Of a stretch of 64,000 nt of DNA, positions 1 to 8,539 are shown in pieces (position 1 is the first letter of the stretch; every line of letters starts with the position of its first letter). The translations under genes were made by a program, and so were the position numbers. The DNA comes from Lachnocurva sp029100405. Lineage in GTDB: Bacteria > Bacillota > Clostridia > Lachnospirales > Lachnospiraceae. Where the stretch lies: positions 132,141-196,140 of the forward strand of contig JBJYZC010000004.1 in assembly GCA_046263755.1 (NCBI GenBank), written 5' to 3'. The notes under the pieces are model-generated. The model was given only the letters and a program-made list of their open reading frames with translations, had not been told where the DNA came from and did no database searches.

Positions 1-3000
1 GAAGATGCAAAAATCATCTATTTTGAGAATGGAAATGTAGAACAGAGAATGAACGGGATCTGTGCCGGCGGTACCGGTTCCTTCATCGACCAGATGGCTT
101 CCCTTCTCCAGACCGATGCTTCCGGCCTCAATGAATATGCCAAAAATTATAAGGCAATGTATACGATCGCTTCTCGCTGCGGTGTTTTCGCCAAGACCGA
201 TATCCAGCCCCTGATCAATGAGGGTGCTACCAAAGAAGACCTGTCGGCCTCTATTTTCCAGGCCGTTGTCAACCAGACCATCTCCGGCCTGGCCCAGGGA
301 AAACCCATCCGCGGCCATGTTGCCTTTCTCGGAGGTCCCCTGCATTTCCTTGACCAATTAAGAGAGCGCTTTGTCGAGACTCTGAAGTTAGATGAAGAGC
401 ATACCATTGTTCCCGAGAATTCCCATCTTTTCGCAGCCATCGGATCTGCTTTGACTTATAAGGAAAATGAGACCAAGACCATGCAGGGCCTCTTAGATGA
501 ACTTTCCCGTCCCATTCATATGGAATTCGAAGTTGCAAGACTGGAGCCTCTGTTCAAATCGAAGGAAGAATTTCAGGAATTCGAAGACCGGCATAACAAA
601 GCCATCGTAAAGAAGGGCTCTCTCAAGGATTATCACGGAAATGCTTATCTCGGCATCGACGCCGGTTCCACGACCACCAAGCTTGCTGTGATCTCAGAAG
701 ATGGAGATCTCCTCTATTCCTTCTATTCCAGTAATAACGGAAGTCCCTTAAAGACTGCCGTAAAATCTCTGGAAGAGATCTACAATGAGATGCCGGCCGA
801 TACAAGAATCGTTCATGCCTGCTCCACCGGTTATGGAGAAGCTCTCTTAAAGTCTGCTCTGAAACTGGAAGAAGGAGAGGTTGAAACCGTTGCCCATTAT
901 TATGCTGCCGCTTTCTTCGATCCGAAAGTCGATACCATTATGGATATCGGCGGTCAGGACATGAAGTTCATGCGGGTCAAGAATAAGACCATAGATTCGG
1001 TACAGTTGAATGAGTCCTGTTCCTCCGGATGCGGTTCTTTCATTGAGACTTTCGCGCACTCCCTGAATTATTCGGTTCAGGACTTCGCCAAGGAAGCTCT
1101 CTTTGCCGAGCATCCCATTGATCTCGGTACCCGTTGTACCGTCTTCATGAATTCCAAGGTAAAGCAGGCCCAGAAAGAGGGCGCAACTGTAGCAGATATT
1201 TCTGCAGGTCTTGCCTATTCTGTGATCAAGAATGCTCTCTTTAAAGTGGTAAAACTTGCAGACCCCAGCGAACTTGGCCAGAACATGGTCGTTCAGGGCG
1301 GAACCTTCTATAACAATGCCGTTCTCCGTGCTTTCGAGAAGATTTCCGGTAAAAATGTCATTCGTCCGGATATTGCAGGCCTCATGGGAGCCTTCGGTGC
1401 GGCCCTTCTGGCCAAGGAGCGTTACCACGCCAACCCTCATACCACCATGCTCCCGATCGACGAGATCAAAAAACTGACCTTTACGACCGAGCTGTCCAGA
1501 TGCCAGTTCTGCAATAACCACTGTCTTCTGACCCATAACAACTTCAGCGACGGACGTTCCTTCATTACCGGAAACCGTTGCGAGCGAGGTCTGGGTTTGG
1601 AAAAGAACCCGAACCATATTCCAAACCTCTATGAGTATAAGCTGAGAAGGACCTTCCAGGAGCGGCCTCTGGCACCGGATCAGGCCACCCGCGGAACCGT
1701 CGGCATCCCGAGAGTCCTGAATATGTATGAAAACTACCCCTTCTGGGCTGCCTTCTTTAAGAAGCTCGGCTTCCGCGTCGTCCTGTCTCCGATCTCCAGC
1801 CGGAAGATCTACGAACTCGGGATCGAGTCCATTCCTTCCGAATCCGAGTGTTATCCGGCAAAGCTTACCCATGGTCATGTACAGTGGCTGATCAATAAGA
1901 AAGTAGATTTCATTTTCTATCCTTGTGTACCATATGAGAGAAATGAATTCCCGGATTCCAACAACCACTACAACTGCCCCATCGTTACATCTTACGCTGA
2001 GAATATCAAGAACAATGTCGAAGATATTACCTCCGGAAAGGTTCGTTTCTTAAATCCATTCGTGGCCTTTTCTTCCGAGAAGGTCCTTGCTGACCAGCTG
2101 GTCAAGGTCTTCGATCAGGAATTCCAGATCCCGGAGAAGGAAGTTCGGGAGGCTGCCCATGCAGGTTGGGAAGCCCAGGGCCAGTTCCGGAAAGATGTCG
2201 AGGACAAGGGCGTTGAGACCATTGAATATCTGAAGAAAACCGGCCGTCATGGCATTGTTCTCTGTGGCCGTCCTTACCACATCGATCCCGAGATCAACCA
2301 TGGTATCCCGGATGCCATTACTTCCTATGGCATGGCGGTTCTGACCGAAGACTCCATCTCCCAGTTAGGAGAACTGGAGCGTCCCCTGATCGTCATGGAT
2401 CAGTGGATGTATCATACCCGTATGTACTCCGCTGCAAACTATGTGAAAAAGACCGATTTTCTGGACGTCATCCAGCTGAACTCCTTCGGCTGCGGTGTTG
2501 ATGCCGTCACAACGGACTGCGTCCGGGATATCTTAAACGGTTCCGGTAAAATTTATACCTGTCTGAAGATCGATGAGGTCAATAACCTGGGAGCCGCCAA
2601 GATCCGGATCCGGTCCCTTTTGGCCGCTCTTCGTGTCAGAGACCAGGAGAAGAAAGAGCGTGACATTCATTCCGCAGCTTTCGAAAGAACCGAGTATACC
2701 AAGGAGATGAAGAAGGAAAAGTGGACCATTCTGGCACCCCAGATGTCCCCCATTCACTTTGAGCTGATTCAGCCGGCCCTTCAGGCAGCAGGATACAATG
2801 TCATCGTTCCGGATATCCCCGCCAGAGAATGTGTCGATGTCGGTCTCCGTTATGTCAATAACGATGCCTGCTATCCTTCCCTGATCGTTGTCGGTCAGCT
2901 CATGGCTGCCATCAAACGGGGCGATTATGATATGAAGCGGACCGCCCTTTTGATCACGCAGACCGGTGGCGGCTGCCGGGCAAGTAACTATATCGGTTTC

Positions 3001-3942
3001 CTTCGCCGAGCCCTGGATAAAGCCGGATATGAACATGTTCCGGTGATTTCCCTCTCGGCGCAGGGCCTGGAAAAGAATTCCGGCTTCAAGATCACACCGA
3101 GCCTGGTGCAGCATGGTTTCTATGCCATGATCTTCGGCGATATCTTCCTCCGCTGCGTCTATCGTGTTCGTCCTTATGAAGCAGTTCCCGGTTCTACAGA
3201 CGAACTCCACGAGAAGTGGAAGAAGAAGGTCATTGACTTTGTTACCGGAAGCGGTCTCCTCTCCCATCGGAAGTTCCAGAAGATGTGTAAGGAGATCATC
3301 CACGATTTTGATACCCTGCCCATTATTGAAGGATTGAAAAAACCGAGAGTTGGTATTGTCGGAGAGATCCTGGTCAAGTTCCATCCGGTTGCCAACAACC
3401 ATCTGGCCGATCAGCTGGAAGCCGAAGGGGCCGAAGCCGTCGTTCCAGACCTTTTAGACTTCTTCCTCTACAGTTTCTATACAGCAAACTTCAAGGAAGA
3501 AAATCTTGGTACCTCTCATAAGTCGACGGTTCTCTGCAATGCCATGATTCGCATTTTCGAATGGGCCAGAAAGGCTGCCCGCCAGGCTTTCAACGAGAGC
3601 GAACGCTTCACGGCGCCAAACTACATCCAGGATACGGCAAAGCTTGCAGAGCCGATCGTTTCCCTTGGAAATATGACCGGAGAGGGATGGTTTTTGACCG
3701 GTGAGATGATGGAGCTCATGCATAATGGAGCAAAGAATATCGTCTGCATCCAGCCTTTCGGCTGTCTGCCCAACCATATCGTCGGTAAGGGCGTAATCAA
3801 ACGGATCCGTGAATTGAATCCGGATGCCAATATTGTTGCCATTGACTATGATCCGGGAGCTTCCGAGGTCAACCAGCTGAATCGAATCAAGATGATGCTG
3901 ACCAATGCACAGAGAAATCTGAAAAAAGAAGAAATGGCATAA
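1..3942 (+). CDS. 2-hydroxyacyl-CoA dehydratase activase / dehydratase-like fusion protein (5' end outside window)
   Basis: The frame is open from base 1, so the gene starts upstream; the first ATG (49) is internal. Visible part about 1,313 codons. Order: the end of a first BadF/BcrA-type ASKHA ATPase domain; a complete second one starting near base 646 (YLGIDAGSTTTKLAV phosphate-binding motif, and the Cys-rich NESCSSGCGSFIE that in activases ligates a [4Fe-4S] cluster); a DUF2229 domain from about base 1690; then a HgdB-like dehydratase region to the stop. In the family, activases use ATP to push one electron into 2-hydroxyacyl-CoA dehydratases. Large fusions like this one are common in Clostridia, but their substrate is mostly unknown and I do not assign one. 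Stop TAA at 3940-3942, eight bases before the CIRCE element of htpG. Confidence 0.85.
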   Translation, partial: EDAKIIYFENGNVEQRMNGICAGGTGSFIDQMASLLQTDASGLNEYAKNYKAMYTIASRCGVFAKTDIQPLINEGATKEDLSASIFQAVVNQTISGLAQGKPIRGHVAFLGGPLHFLDQLRERFVETLKLDEEHTIVPENSHLFAAIGSALTYKENETKTMQGLLDELSRPIHMEFEVARLEPLFKSKEEFQEFEDRHNKAIVKKGSLKDYHGNAYLGIDAGSTTTKLAVISEDGDLLYSFYSSNNGSPLKTAVKSLEEIYNEMPADTRIVHACSTGYGEALLKSALKLEEGEVETVAHYYAAAFFDPKVDTIMDIGGQDMKFMRVKNKTIDSVQLNESCSSGCGSFIETFAHSLNYSVQDFAKEALFAEHPIDLGTRCTVFMNSKVKQAQKEGATVADISAGLAYSVIKNALFKVVKLADPSELGQNMVVQGGTFYNNAVLRAFEKISGKNVIRPDIAGLMGAFGAALLAKERYHANPHTTMLPIDEIKKLTFTTELSRCQFCNNHCLLTHNNFSDGRSFITGNRCERGLGLEKNPNHIPNLYEYKLRRTFQERPLAPDQATRGTVGIPRVLNMYENYPFWAAFFKKLGFRVVLSPISSRKIYELGIESIPSESECYPAKLTHGHVQWLINKKVDFIFYPCVPYERNEFPDSNNHYNCPIVTSYAENIKNNVEDITSGKVRFLNPFVAFSSEKVLADQLVKVFDQEFQIPEKEVREAAHAGWEAQGQFRKDVEDKGVETIEYLKKTGRHGIVLCGRPYHIDPEINHGIPDAITSYGMAVLTEDSISQLGELERPLIVMDQWMYHTRMYSAANYVKKTDFLDVIQLNSFGCGVDAVTTDCVRDILNGSGKIYTCLKIDEVNNLGAAKIRIRSLLAALRVRDQEKKERDIHSAAFERTEYTKEMKKEKWTILAPQMSPIHFELIQPALQAAGYNVIVPDIPARECVDVGLRYVNNDACYPSLIVVGQLMAAIKRGDYDMKRTALLITQTGGGCRASNYIGFLRRALDKAGYEHVPVISLSAQGLEKNSGFKITPSLVQHGFYAMIFGDIFLRCVYRVRPYEAVPGSTDELHEKWKKKVIDFVTGSGLLSHRKFQKMCKEIIHDFDTLPIIEGLKKPRVGIVGEILVKFHPVANNHLADQLEAEGAEAVVPDLLDFFLYSFYTANFKEENLGTSHKSTVLCNAMIRIFEWARKAARQAFNESERFTAPNYIQDTAKLAEPIVSLGNMTGEGWFLTGEMMELMHNGAKNIVCIQPFGCLPNHIVGKGVIKRIRELNPDANIVAIDYDPGASEVNQLNRIKMMLTNAQRNLKKEEMA

Positions 3943-3950
3943 GGAAACTA

Positions 3951-3977
3951 TTAGCACTCTTTTTAAAAGAGTGCTAA
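3951..3977. promoter_or_regulatory. CIRCE operator (HrcA binding site)
   Basis: Perfect inverted repeat TTAGCACTC - 9 nt - GAGTGCTAA, identical to the CIRCE consensus bound by the heat-shock repressor HrcA. The spacer (TTTTTAAAA) is itself nearly self-complementary. The element lies 7 bp upstream of the -35 box of the htpG promoter. The stem followed by TTTTCT could also help terminate the upstream gene, but that is inference. Confidence 0.93.
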
Positions 3978-3984
3978 TTTTCTA

Positions 3985-4013
3985 TTGACTCAAACAATAA
4001 AGAAAACTAAAAT
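3985..4013 (+). promoter_or_regulatory. htpG promoter (sigma-A type)
   Basis: TTGACT (3985-3990), 17 bp spacer, TAAAAT (4008-4013). Near-consensus and correctly spaced; implies a start of transcription near 4020 and a leader of about 100 nt before the htpG ATG. Confidence 0.8.
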
Positions 4014-4038
4014 AGTCTTGTTACGATGTATGGAAAAA

Positions 4039-4067
4039 AGCTCTTTTGGATCACAGCCAAAAGAGCT
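4039..4067 (+). other. Hairpin in the htpG 5' leader
   Basis: Inverted repeat AGCTCTTTTGG (4039-4049) / CCAAAAGAGCT (4057-4067) with a 7-nt loop. On the + strand no U-tract follows, so it is unlikely to terminate htpG transcription; it would form a stable leader stem about 50 nt before the ribosome binding site. On the opposite strand it is followed by TTTTTT and could stop antisense transcription. Function unknown. Confidence 0.6.
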
Positions 4068-4120
4068 CTAAAAAATTTTATTTCAATTTCTTTATCATAA
4101 GTCAAAGGAGTGAGTGTTAT

Positions 4121-6226
4121 ATGACAGAGAAACATGGAAATCTTTCAATCACCAGTGAAAACATCTTTCCGGTCATTAAGAAATGGCTCTATTCGGATCA
4201 TGACATTTTCCTTCGTGAACTGATCAGTAATGCATGTGATGCCATCACCAAGCTGAAGAAGCTGAATGTGATGGGTGAATTCGATTTGCCAGAGGACTAT
4301 AAGCCCAAGGTTACTGTAGAAGTCGACACCGAAAAGAAGACCCTGAAAGTCATCGATAACGGTATCGGTATGACCGCTGATGAGGTTGACAAATATATTA
4401 ACCAGATCGCTTTTTCCGGTGCAACCGATTTCTTAAATAAGTTCAAGGACAAGGATGACAAGGACCAGATCATCGGTCATTTTGGTCTCGGTTTCTATTC
4501 CGCCTTCATGGTTGCCGACCAGGTGCATATCGATTCTCTCTCCTACCAGCCGGATGCAAAGGCTGTTCATTGGGAATGCGACGGAGGTACCGACTATTCC
4601 ATGAGCGACGGTGACAGGGACAGTTTTGGAACCACGATCACCCTTTTCATCAATGAGGACTGCCTGGAGTTCTGTAACGAATACCGGATTCGTGAGCTGA
4701 TCAATAAGTATTGTGCCTTCATGCCGACCGAGATCTATCTTAAAGTTGCAAATGCCAAACCGGAATATGAGGAGATCAAGCCCGAAGACAAGAAGGACAG
4801 TGATACCGTCATAGAGACCGTTCATCACGAAGCCCGGACCCATGAAAAGACGAATGACGACGGAAGTAAGGAGACCGTCGAAGACGAACCGGCTCATGAT
4901 ATGTTAAAGATTCTGAAGCGTCCGGTTCCCCTGAATGACATTCATCCTCTCTGGACCAAGACACCGAGCGAATGCACCGATCAGGAGTATAAGGATTTCT
5001 ATCGTAAGGTCTTCAATGACTACAGAGAGCCTCTCTTCTGGATCCATCTCAATATGGATTATCCCTTCAATCTGAAGGGCATCCTCTACTTCCCCAAGAT
5101 CAACTCCGAATATGAGTCCATTGAGGGAACGATCAAGCTCTACAATAATCAGGTCTTTGTCGCTGATAATATCAAGGAAGTCATTCCGGAGTTTCTCATG
5201 CTCTTAAAGGGTGTGATCGACTGCCCGGATCTGCCTCTCAATGTTTCCCGTTCCGCTCTGCAGAATGATGGTTTTGTAAAGAAGATCTCTGATTATATCA
5301 CTAAGAAAGTCGCCGACAAGCTGACCGGTCTCTGCAAAACCGATAAGGAAAATTATGAGAAATACTGGGACGACATCAGCCCCTTCATTAAATACGGCTG
5401 CCTGAAAGATGAGAAATTCTGCGATAAGATGAATGATTATATCCTTTTCAAGGATATCAATGATAAATATGTCACCCTTCCCGAGCTCCTGGCAAAGGAT
5501 GAAAAGAAGGATGCGGAAAAGCAGGCAGAGGAAAAGGCAGAAAACAAGGCCGATGACAAGGCTTCTGAGAAAGAAGACAGCAAAGAAGACAAAGAAAATA
5601 AAGAGAATAAAGAAGATGAGGATGAGCGGAAGCCGATCTATTATGTCACTGATGTAAAGCAGCAAAGCCAGTATATCAATCTCTTTAAAGAGCAGAATAT
5701 GAATGCTGTCATCCTCGACCGTGTCATCGATACTTCCTTCATCACCCAGCTCGAGTCTCGGAATCCGGATTACAAATTTCTCCGGATCGATGCCGATCTT
5801 ACAGACTCTCTGAAGGAAGACGTAGATCCGGAGAGCTTAAAGGATGACCTTGCTGCCCTGACCAAGCTTTTCCAGAAGAATCTGAAGAAGGATCATCTGA
5901 AGGTTTCCGTTGAAAAGCTGAAGAACAAGGATACGGCAGCAGTCTTAAATATTTCCGAAGAATCCCGCCGTATGCAGGATATGATGAAGATGTATAACAT
6001 GGGCGGCATGGATCCCAGCATGTTCCCGAAGGATGAGACTCTGGTATTAAATGTAAACCATCCTCTGGTCTCCTATCTCCTGAAGAATCCGGACAGCGAA
6101 AATACCGAAGACTTCTGCAAACAGATCTATGATCTTGCCAAACTTGCAAATGAGCCTCTGGAACCTGCCGAAATGACAGAATTCATCCAGAGATCCAACA
6201 AGCTCATGCTGGAGCTTTCCAAATAA
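4121..6226 (+). CDS. htpG: Molecular chaperone HtpG (Hsp90 family)
   Basis: ATP-dependent cytosolic chaperone. Start chosen at ATG 4121, preceded by AAAGGAG at 4104-4110; an in-frame TTG at 4046 lies inside the leader hairpin and is rejected. 701 aa, longer than the usual ~625. The GHKL ATPase motifs are all present near the N-terminus (ELISNACDA, DNGIGMT, GHFGLGFYSAF), followed by the middle domain (LKGILYFP; LNVSRSALQ) and the C-terminal dimerisation region. Two highly charged insertions account for the extra length: about residues 213-258 between the ATPase and middle domains (the position of the eukaryotic Hsp90 linker), and about 460-505 (Lys/Glu/Asp-rich) before the C-terminal part. Single-gene unit between its own CIRCE/promoter and a strong terminator. 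Confidence 0.97.
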   Translation: MTEKHGNLSITSENIFPVIKKWLYSDHDIFLRELISNACDAITKLKKLNVMGEFDLPEDYKPKVTVEVDTEKKTLKVIDNGIGMTADEVDKYINQIAFSGATDFLNKFKDKDDKDQIIGHFGLGFYSAFMVADQVHIDSLSYQPDAKAVHWECDGGTDYSMSDGDRDSFGTTITLFINEDCLEFCNEYRIRELINKYCAFMPTEIYLKVANAKPEYEEIKPEDKKDSDTVIETVHHEARTHEKTNDDGSKETVEDEPAHDMLKILKRPVPLNDIHPLWTKTPSECTDQEYKDFYRKVFNDYREPLFWIHLNMDYPFNLKGILYFPKINSEYESIEGTIKLYNNQVFVADNIKEVIPEFLMLLKGVIDCPDLPLNVSRSALQNDGFVKKISDYITKKVADKLTGLCKTDKENYEKYWDDISPFIKYGCLKDEKFCDKMNDYILFKDINDKYVTLPELLAKDEKKDAEKQAEEKAENKADDKASEKEDSKEDKENKENKEDEDERKPIYYVTDVKQQSQYINLFKEQNMNAVILDRVIDTSFITQLESRNPDYKFLRIDADLTDSLKEDVDPESLKDDLAALTKLFQKNLKKDHLKVSVEKLKNKDTAAVLNISEESRRMQDMMKMYNMGGMDPSMFPKDETLVLNVNHPLVSYLLKNPDSENTEDFCKQIYDLAKLANEPLEPAEMTEFIQRSNKLMLELSK

Positions 6227-6254
6227 ACATGATTTGTGCAAAATGCGCACGATG

Positions 6255-6292
6255 AAAAAAGGCACCACCGGAATTCCGGTGGTGCTTTTTTT
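6255..6292. terminator. Bidirectional rho-independent terminator (htpG / DUF6465 gene)
   Basis: GCACCACCGG (6262-6271), AATT loop, CCGGTGGTGC (6276-6285), then seven T; preceded by six A, so it also works for the converging gene on the - strand. Confidence 0.93.
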
Positions 6293-6328
6293 GATTGATT
6301 TTTTACATTGAAAGGGAGAGACTGTCGA

Positions 6329-6853
6329 TCAGAGATCGATCTTTCCTGCATAGGTATCATTTGCTACATAATAAGCAGCATTGTCTTCCGGCTTGATATA
6401 AACTCGGATGTCTTTCAACTCCTTGTTCTTATTCTCAGCCTTATAAGCATCCTTGGCACGGGCAATGATATCCTCTACCGTGAAATCACGTCCCATAAAC
6501 TGAACAATGGCTGTGGTCTTTACTTCAGCCCTCTTTGCAGCTACTGCAGTCTTTGCCTTATCAGCAGCCTTTGTGACCGTCTTCTTTGCTGTGGCAACGG
6601 TTTCCTTGGCCTTCTGAGCGGTCGTCTTAGCTGCAGCCTTTGTCTTGGTCTTCGTTTCCTTCTTGACTTCTGCAGTCTTTGCCTCGGCTTCCTTCTTCAT
6701 CTCAGCGGTCTTGGTTTCAGCTTCCTTCTTCACTTCAGCTGCCTTGTCAGCTACCTCCTCAGTAGCCTTCTTAACTGCCTGTTCTGCCTTAGCAGCTTCC
6801 TTCTTCAGATTTGCTGCAAATTCTTCACGTGTCGGTTTCTTCTTAGCTGTCAT
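6329..6853 (-). CDS. DUF6465 family protein with Lys/Ala-rich repeat N-terminus
   Basis: 174 aa. Start at 6853 (MTAKKKPTREEF), chosen because AAAGGAG lies 9 nt upstream; longer readings run into the promoter. The N-terminal ~115 residues are Lys/Ala/Glu/Thr-rich and contain three successive 11-residue units (AEVKKEAETKT, AEMKKEAEAKT, AEVKKETKTKT), predicted as a long amphipathic helix like LEA group 3 or apolipoprotein repeats. The last ~60 residues form a compact domain (IVQFMGRDFTVEDI ... VYIKPEDNAAYYV) matching the conserved part of DUF6465 proteins of Lachnospiraceae. Function unknown; no signal peptide or membrane segment. Own promoter and shared terminator, so monocistronic. Confidence 0.85.
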   Translation of the reverse strand: MTAKKKPTREEFAANLKKEAAKAEQAVKKATEEVADKAAEVKKEAETKTAEMKKEAEAKTAEVKKETKTKTKAAAKTTAQKAKETVATAKKTVTKAADKAKTAVAAKRAEVKTTAIVQFMGRDFTVEDIIARAKDAYKAENKNKELKDIRVYIKPEDNAAYYVANDTYAGKIDL

Positions 6854-6917
6854 AACTTTACTCTCCTTTGTTCTATAAAATAGATTACAATCCGTAATAG
6901 TATTTAAGCATAATAAT

Positions 6918-6946
6918 ATTATAACTATTCGGACTATTTCTTCCAA
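6918..6946 (-). promoter_or_regulatory. Promoter of the DUF6465 gene
   Basis: On the - strand TTGGAA (6946-6941), 17 bp, TATAAT (6923-6918). Perfect -10 box, 65 bp upstream of the start codon. Confidence 0.8.
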
Positions 6947-7047
6947 CTGTAAGATTTACAGATAATATACAGGTGCAAAAGAGAAAAACTGGTTATTTTG
7001 CTCGATTCTATTTGGGTTTCCTTCCATTCTTTTTGAAAATGGAACTA

Positions 7048-8037
7048 TCAAGAGAATGTCAGATACCGGTTTATCGTGTCAAAAAAGGAAGAAGACGAAA
7101 GTTTCTTTCCCTTCGGCATTTCGATGGATCTCCAGGCCCTCTGATTCAGCTCCGAATACTCGTTACGGTCTAACTGGTCGATAATGGAGGAAAGGGCCTT
7201 ATCTTGTCGCTTCCTTACGATCTTCTCCTTGTTCTGAGCGGAAAGTTCTTCATTATACTTGGACAGACACTTTAGAAAATACCATTTTCCATCCGCTTTC
7301 ACTTCAGCTGTCTCCTTATTCTCCATCCGAAAAGCTTTCTCCTCGACCTTTGGCGGATAATCCCCCCTCTTCATCTTGACTTCGAACGAATCGCCCTGAT
7401 TGTATTGAGCGAGGATCTCAAACTGGGAACCGGAAGACAGGCTGTTTCGAACCGCTTCGGCATCCTTTTCGGACGAAAGCTGAATAATCTCCATATCAAG
7501 GACTCTGGCCTCATCCTCACTGATCTCATCATTCACCGAACTCATAAGTCCTGCATAGACCTTCATGGCAAGAGCCAGCCTGCCATAGATCTCCTCCAGA
7601 TCCCCGTCACTGACTTTGAGATAGTCCTTTTCCTCTTTGGACAGGGATTTGAAATAAGAAGCGGCGGCCTCATGGACCCTGGCCTTTTCCTGGCTGTCCA
7701 AACGAATCTTCTTCTCTCTGGCATAGAGATTTAAGGCATAGATATAAGAAAGCTGAGATAAGCTTTCATCCCTCAGCTGTTCCATCAATGCATCGGAAGC
7801 AAAAGAACTGTCGATCAGATTCTCCGATCCCAGATTTCCATAGAGGTTCTTATCATTTAAAAGGTAAACCCTCGCTTCTTTTTTACTGCAGGACAGATTT
7901 CCGATGCAAAAAACATTCGATATACCGGGTCCGGTTGAAAAGTAAACCTTTCTGCCGAGAACAGAACAGCCGGTCAGACTGAGAGCAGAAATTGCAGAAA
8001 GAGCCAGAGCTGTCAGCCGGCATAATCTTTTTCGCAT
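7048..8037 (-). CDS. PrsA/SurA-like lipoprotein (foldase, peptidyl-prolyl isomerase family)
   Basis: 329 aa. The N-terminus is a lipoprotein signal peptide ending in the lipobox LTGC (Cys24), so the protein should be anchored to the outer face of the membrane. Residues ~55-150 resemble the helical SurA/PrsA N-terminal chaperone region; ~175-265 resemble a parvulin-type domain (ARVLDMEIIQLSSEKDAEAV ... ADGKWYFLKCLSKY) but I could not confirm the isomerase active-site residues. Likely role: folding of exported proteins. The ribosome binding site (GAGGGG) overlaps the end of the upstream small gene, only 3 bp away, so the two are translated from one message. Confidence 0.75.
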   Translation of the reverse strand: MRKRLCRLTALALSAISALSLTGCSVLGRKVYFSTGPGISNVFCIGNLSCSKKEARVYLLNDKNLYGNLGSENLIDSSFASDALMEQLRDESLSQLSYIYALNLYAREKKIRLDSQEKARVHEAAASYFKSLSKEEKDYLKVSDGDLEEIYGRLALAMKVYAGLMSSVNDEISEDEARVLDMEIIQLSSEKDAEAVRNSLSSGSQFEILAQYNQGDSFEVKMKRGDYPPKVEEKAFRMENKETAEVKADGKWYFLKCLSKYNEELSAQNKEKIVRKRQDKALSSIIDQLDRNEYSELNQRAWRSIEMPKGKKLSSSSFFDTINRYLTFS

Positions 8038-8040
8038 GCT

Positions 8041-8307
8041 TTACCCCTCAACAACCAGATATCTGCCGTCATCCAGAGCAAACACTTCCGGTGAGTCCAG
8101 AATATCCTCTTCGCTCATTCCTTCAATGTCCATATTGTCCCCCAGATATTCGATGACTTCGTCCTTATCATCGCAGACAACCGCCAGACAATCCTCCAGG
8201 AAAACTTCCGCCTCTTCCAAAGTATCTGCTACCGCTTCCGGGAAAAGCTGATCCTGATGATCGAGAAAAGCCTGTAATACGCCCTCATCATATTCACTGC
8301 TTGTCAT
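8041..8307 (-). CDS. Small acidic conserved protein of unknown function
   Basis: 88 aa, strongly acidic (about 27 Asp+Glu), no membrane segment. Recognisable pattern LDHQDQLFPEAVADTLEEAEVFLEDCLAVV cut short here; similar small proteins occur in Lachnospiraceae, sometimes labelled glyoxalase without support. Start ATG at 8307 with AGGGAG six bases upstream. It is followed after 3 bp by the PrsA-like lipoprotein gene. Function not known. Confidence 0.75.
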   Translation of the reverse strand: MTSSEYDEGVLQAFLDHQDQLFPEAVADTLEEAEVFLEDCLAVVCDDKDEVIEYLGDNMDIEGMSEEDILDSPEVFALDDGRYLVVEG

Positions 8308-8380
8308 AATATTCTCCCTTGTTACATTAATAAAAAGATATGAGAATCAAAAGTCCCTTTTGCCACTCATTGATGATTAC

Positions 8381-8449
8381 GCGTGGTTTCGTTGCTTCGC
8401 AACAAACCACGCAGCCACATTCGACATTCTCGTGGCGCTTAAGCGCCAC
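8381..8449. repeat. Two consecutive palindromes in the addA - small gene spacer
   Basis: The 232-bp spacer (8308-8539) has no gene. It holds GCGTGGTTT-C-GTTGC / GCAACAAACCACGC (8381-8412, one bulged base) and the perfect 18-bp palindrome GTGGCGCTTAAGCGCCAC (8432-8449), followed by a third hairpin at 8478-8517. All three stems contain GTGG/CCAC. Looks like a cluster of extragenic palindromes. Confidence 0.7.
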
Positions 8450-8473
8450 TTCATGTCTCATGTGGGGCGTGTC

Positions 8474-8521
8474 AAAAGTTTGCCACCACCTGCATGCAAG
8501 CATGCGTGGTGGCAAACTTTT
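8474..8521 (-). terminator. Long hairpin after addA, also a dispersed palindromic element
   Basis: GTTTGCCACCAC (8478-8489) pairs with GTGGTGGCAAAC (8506-8517), with an inner GCATGC / GCATGC pair. On the - strand it lies 20-60 nt after the addA stop and ends in TTTT, so it can act as a terminator. A related element with the same CACCAC-TT-GCATGC core and a similar right flank occurs at 18973-19001. Confidence 0.65.
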
Positions 8522-8539
8522 TACACTGTAATCAATATA

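Noticed and set aside
847..1968. 373-aa - strand ORF inside the activase gene
   Set aside because: No family resemblance, no ribosome binding site; the + strand carries the conserved motifs throughout.
4046..4120. 25-residue N-terminal extension of HtpG
   Set aside because: Starts at TTG inside the leader hairpin; a proper AAAGGAG and ATG lie at 4104-4123.
6308..6883. + strand ORFs rich in Leu/Cys/Ser over the DUF6465 gene
   Set aside because: Antisense shadow of Lys/Ala codons; the - strand has promoter, ribosome binding site and terminator.
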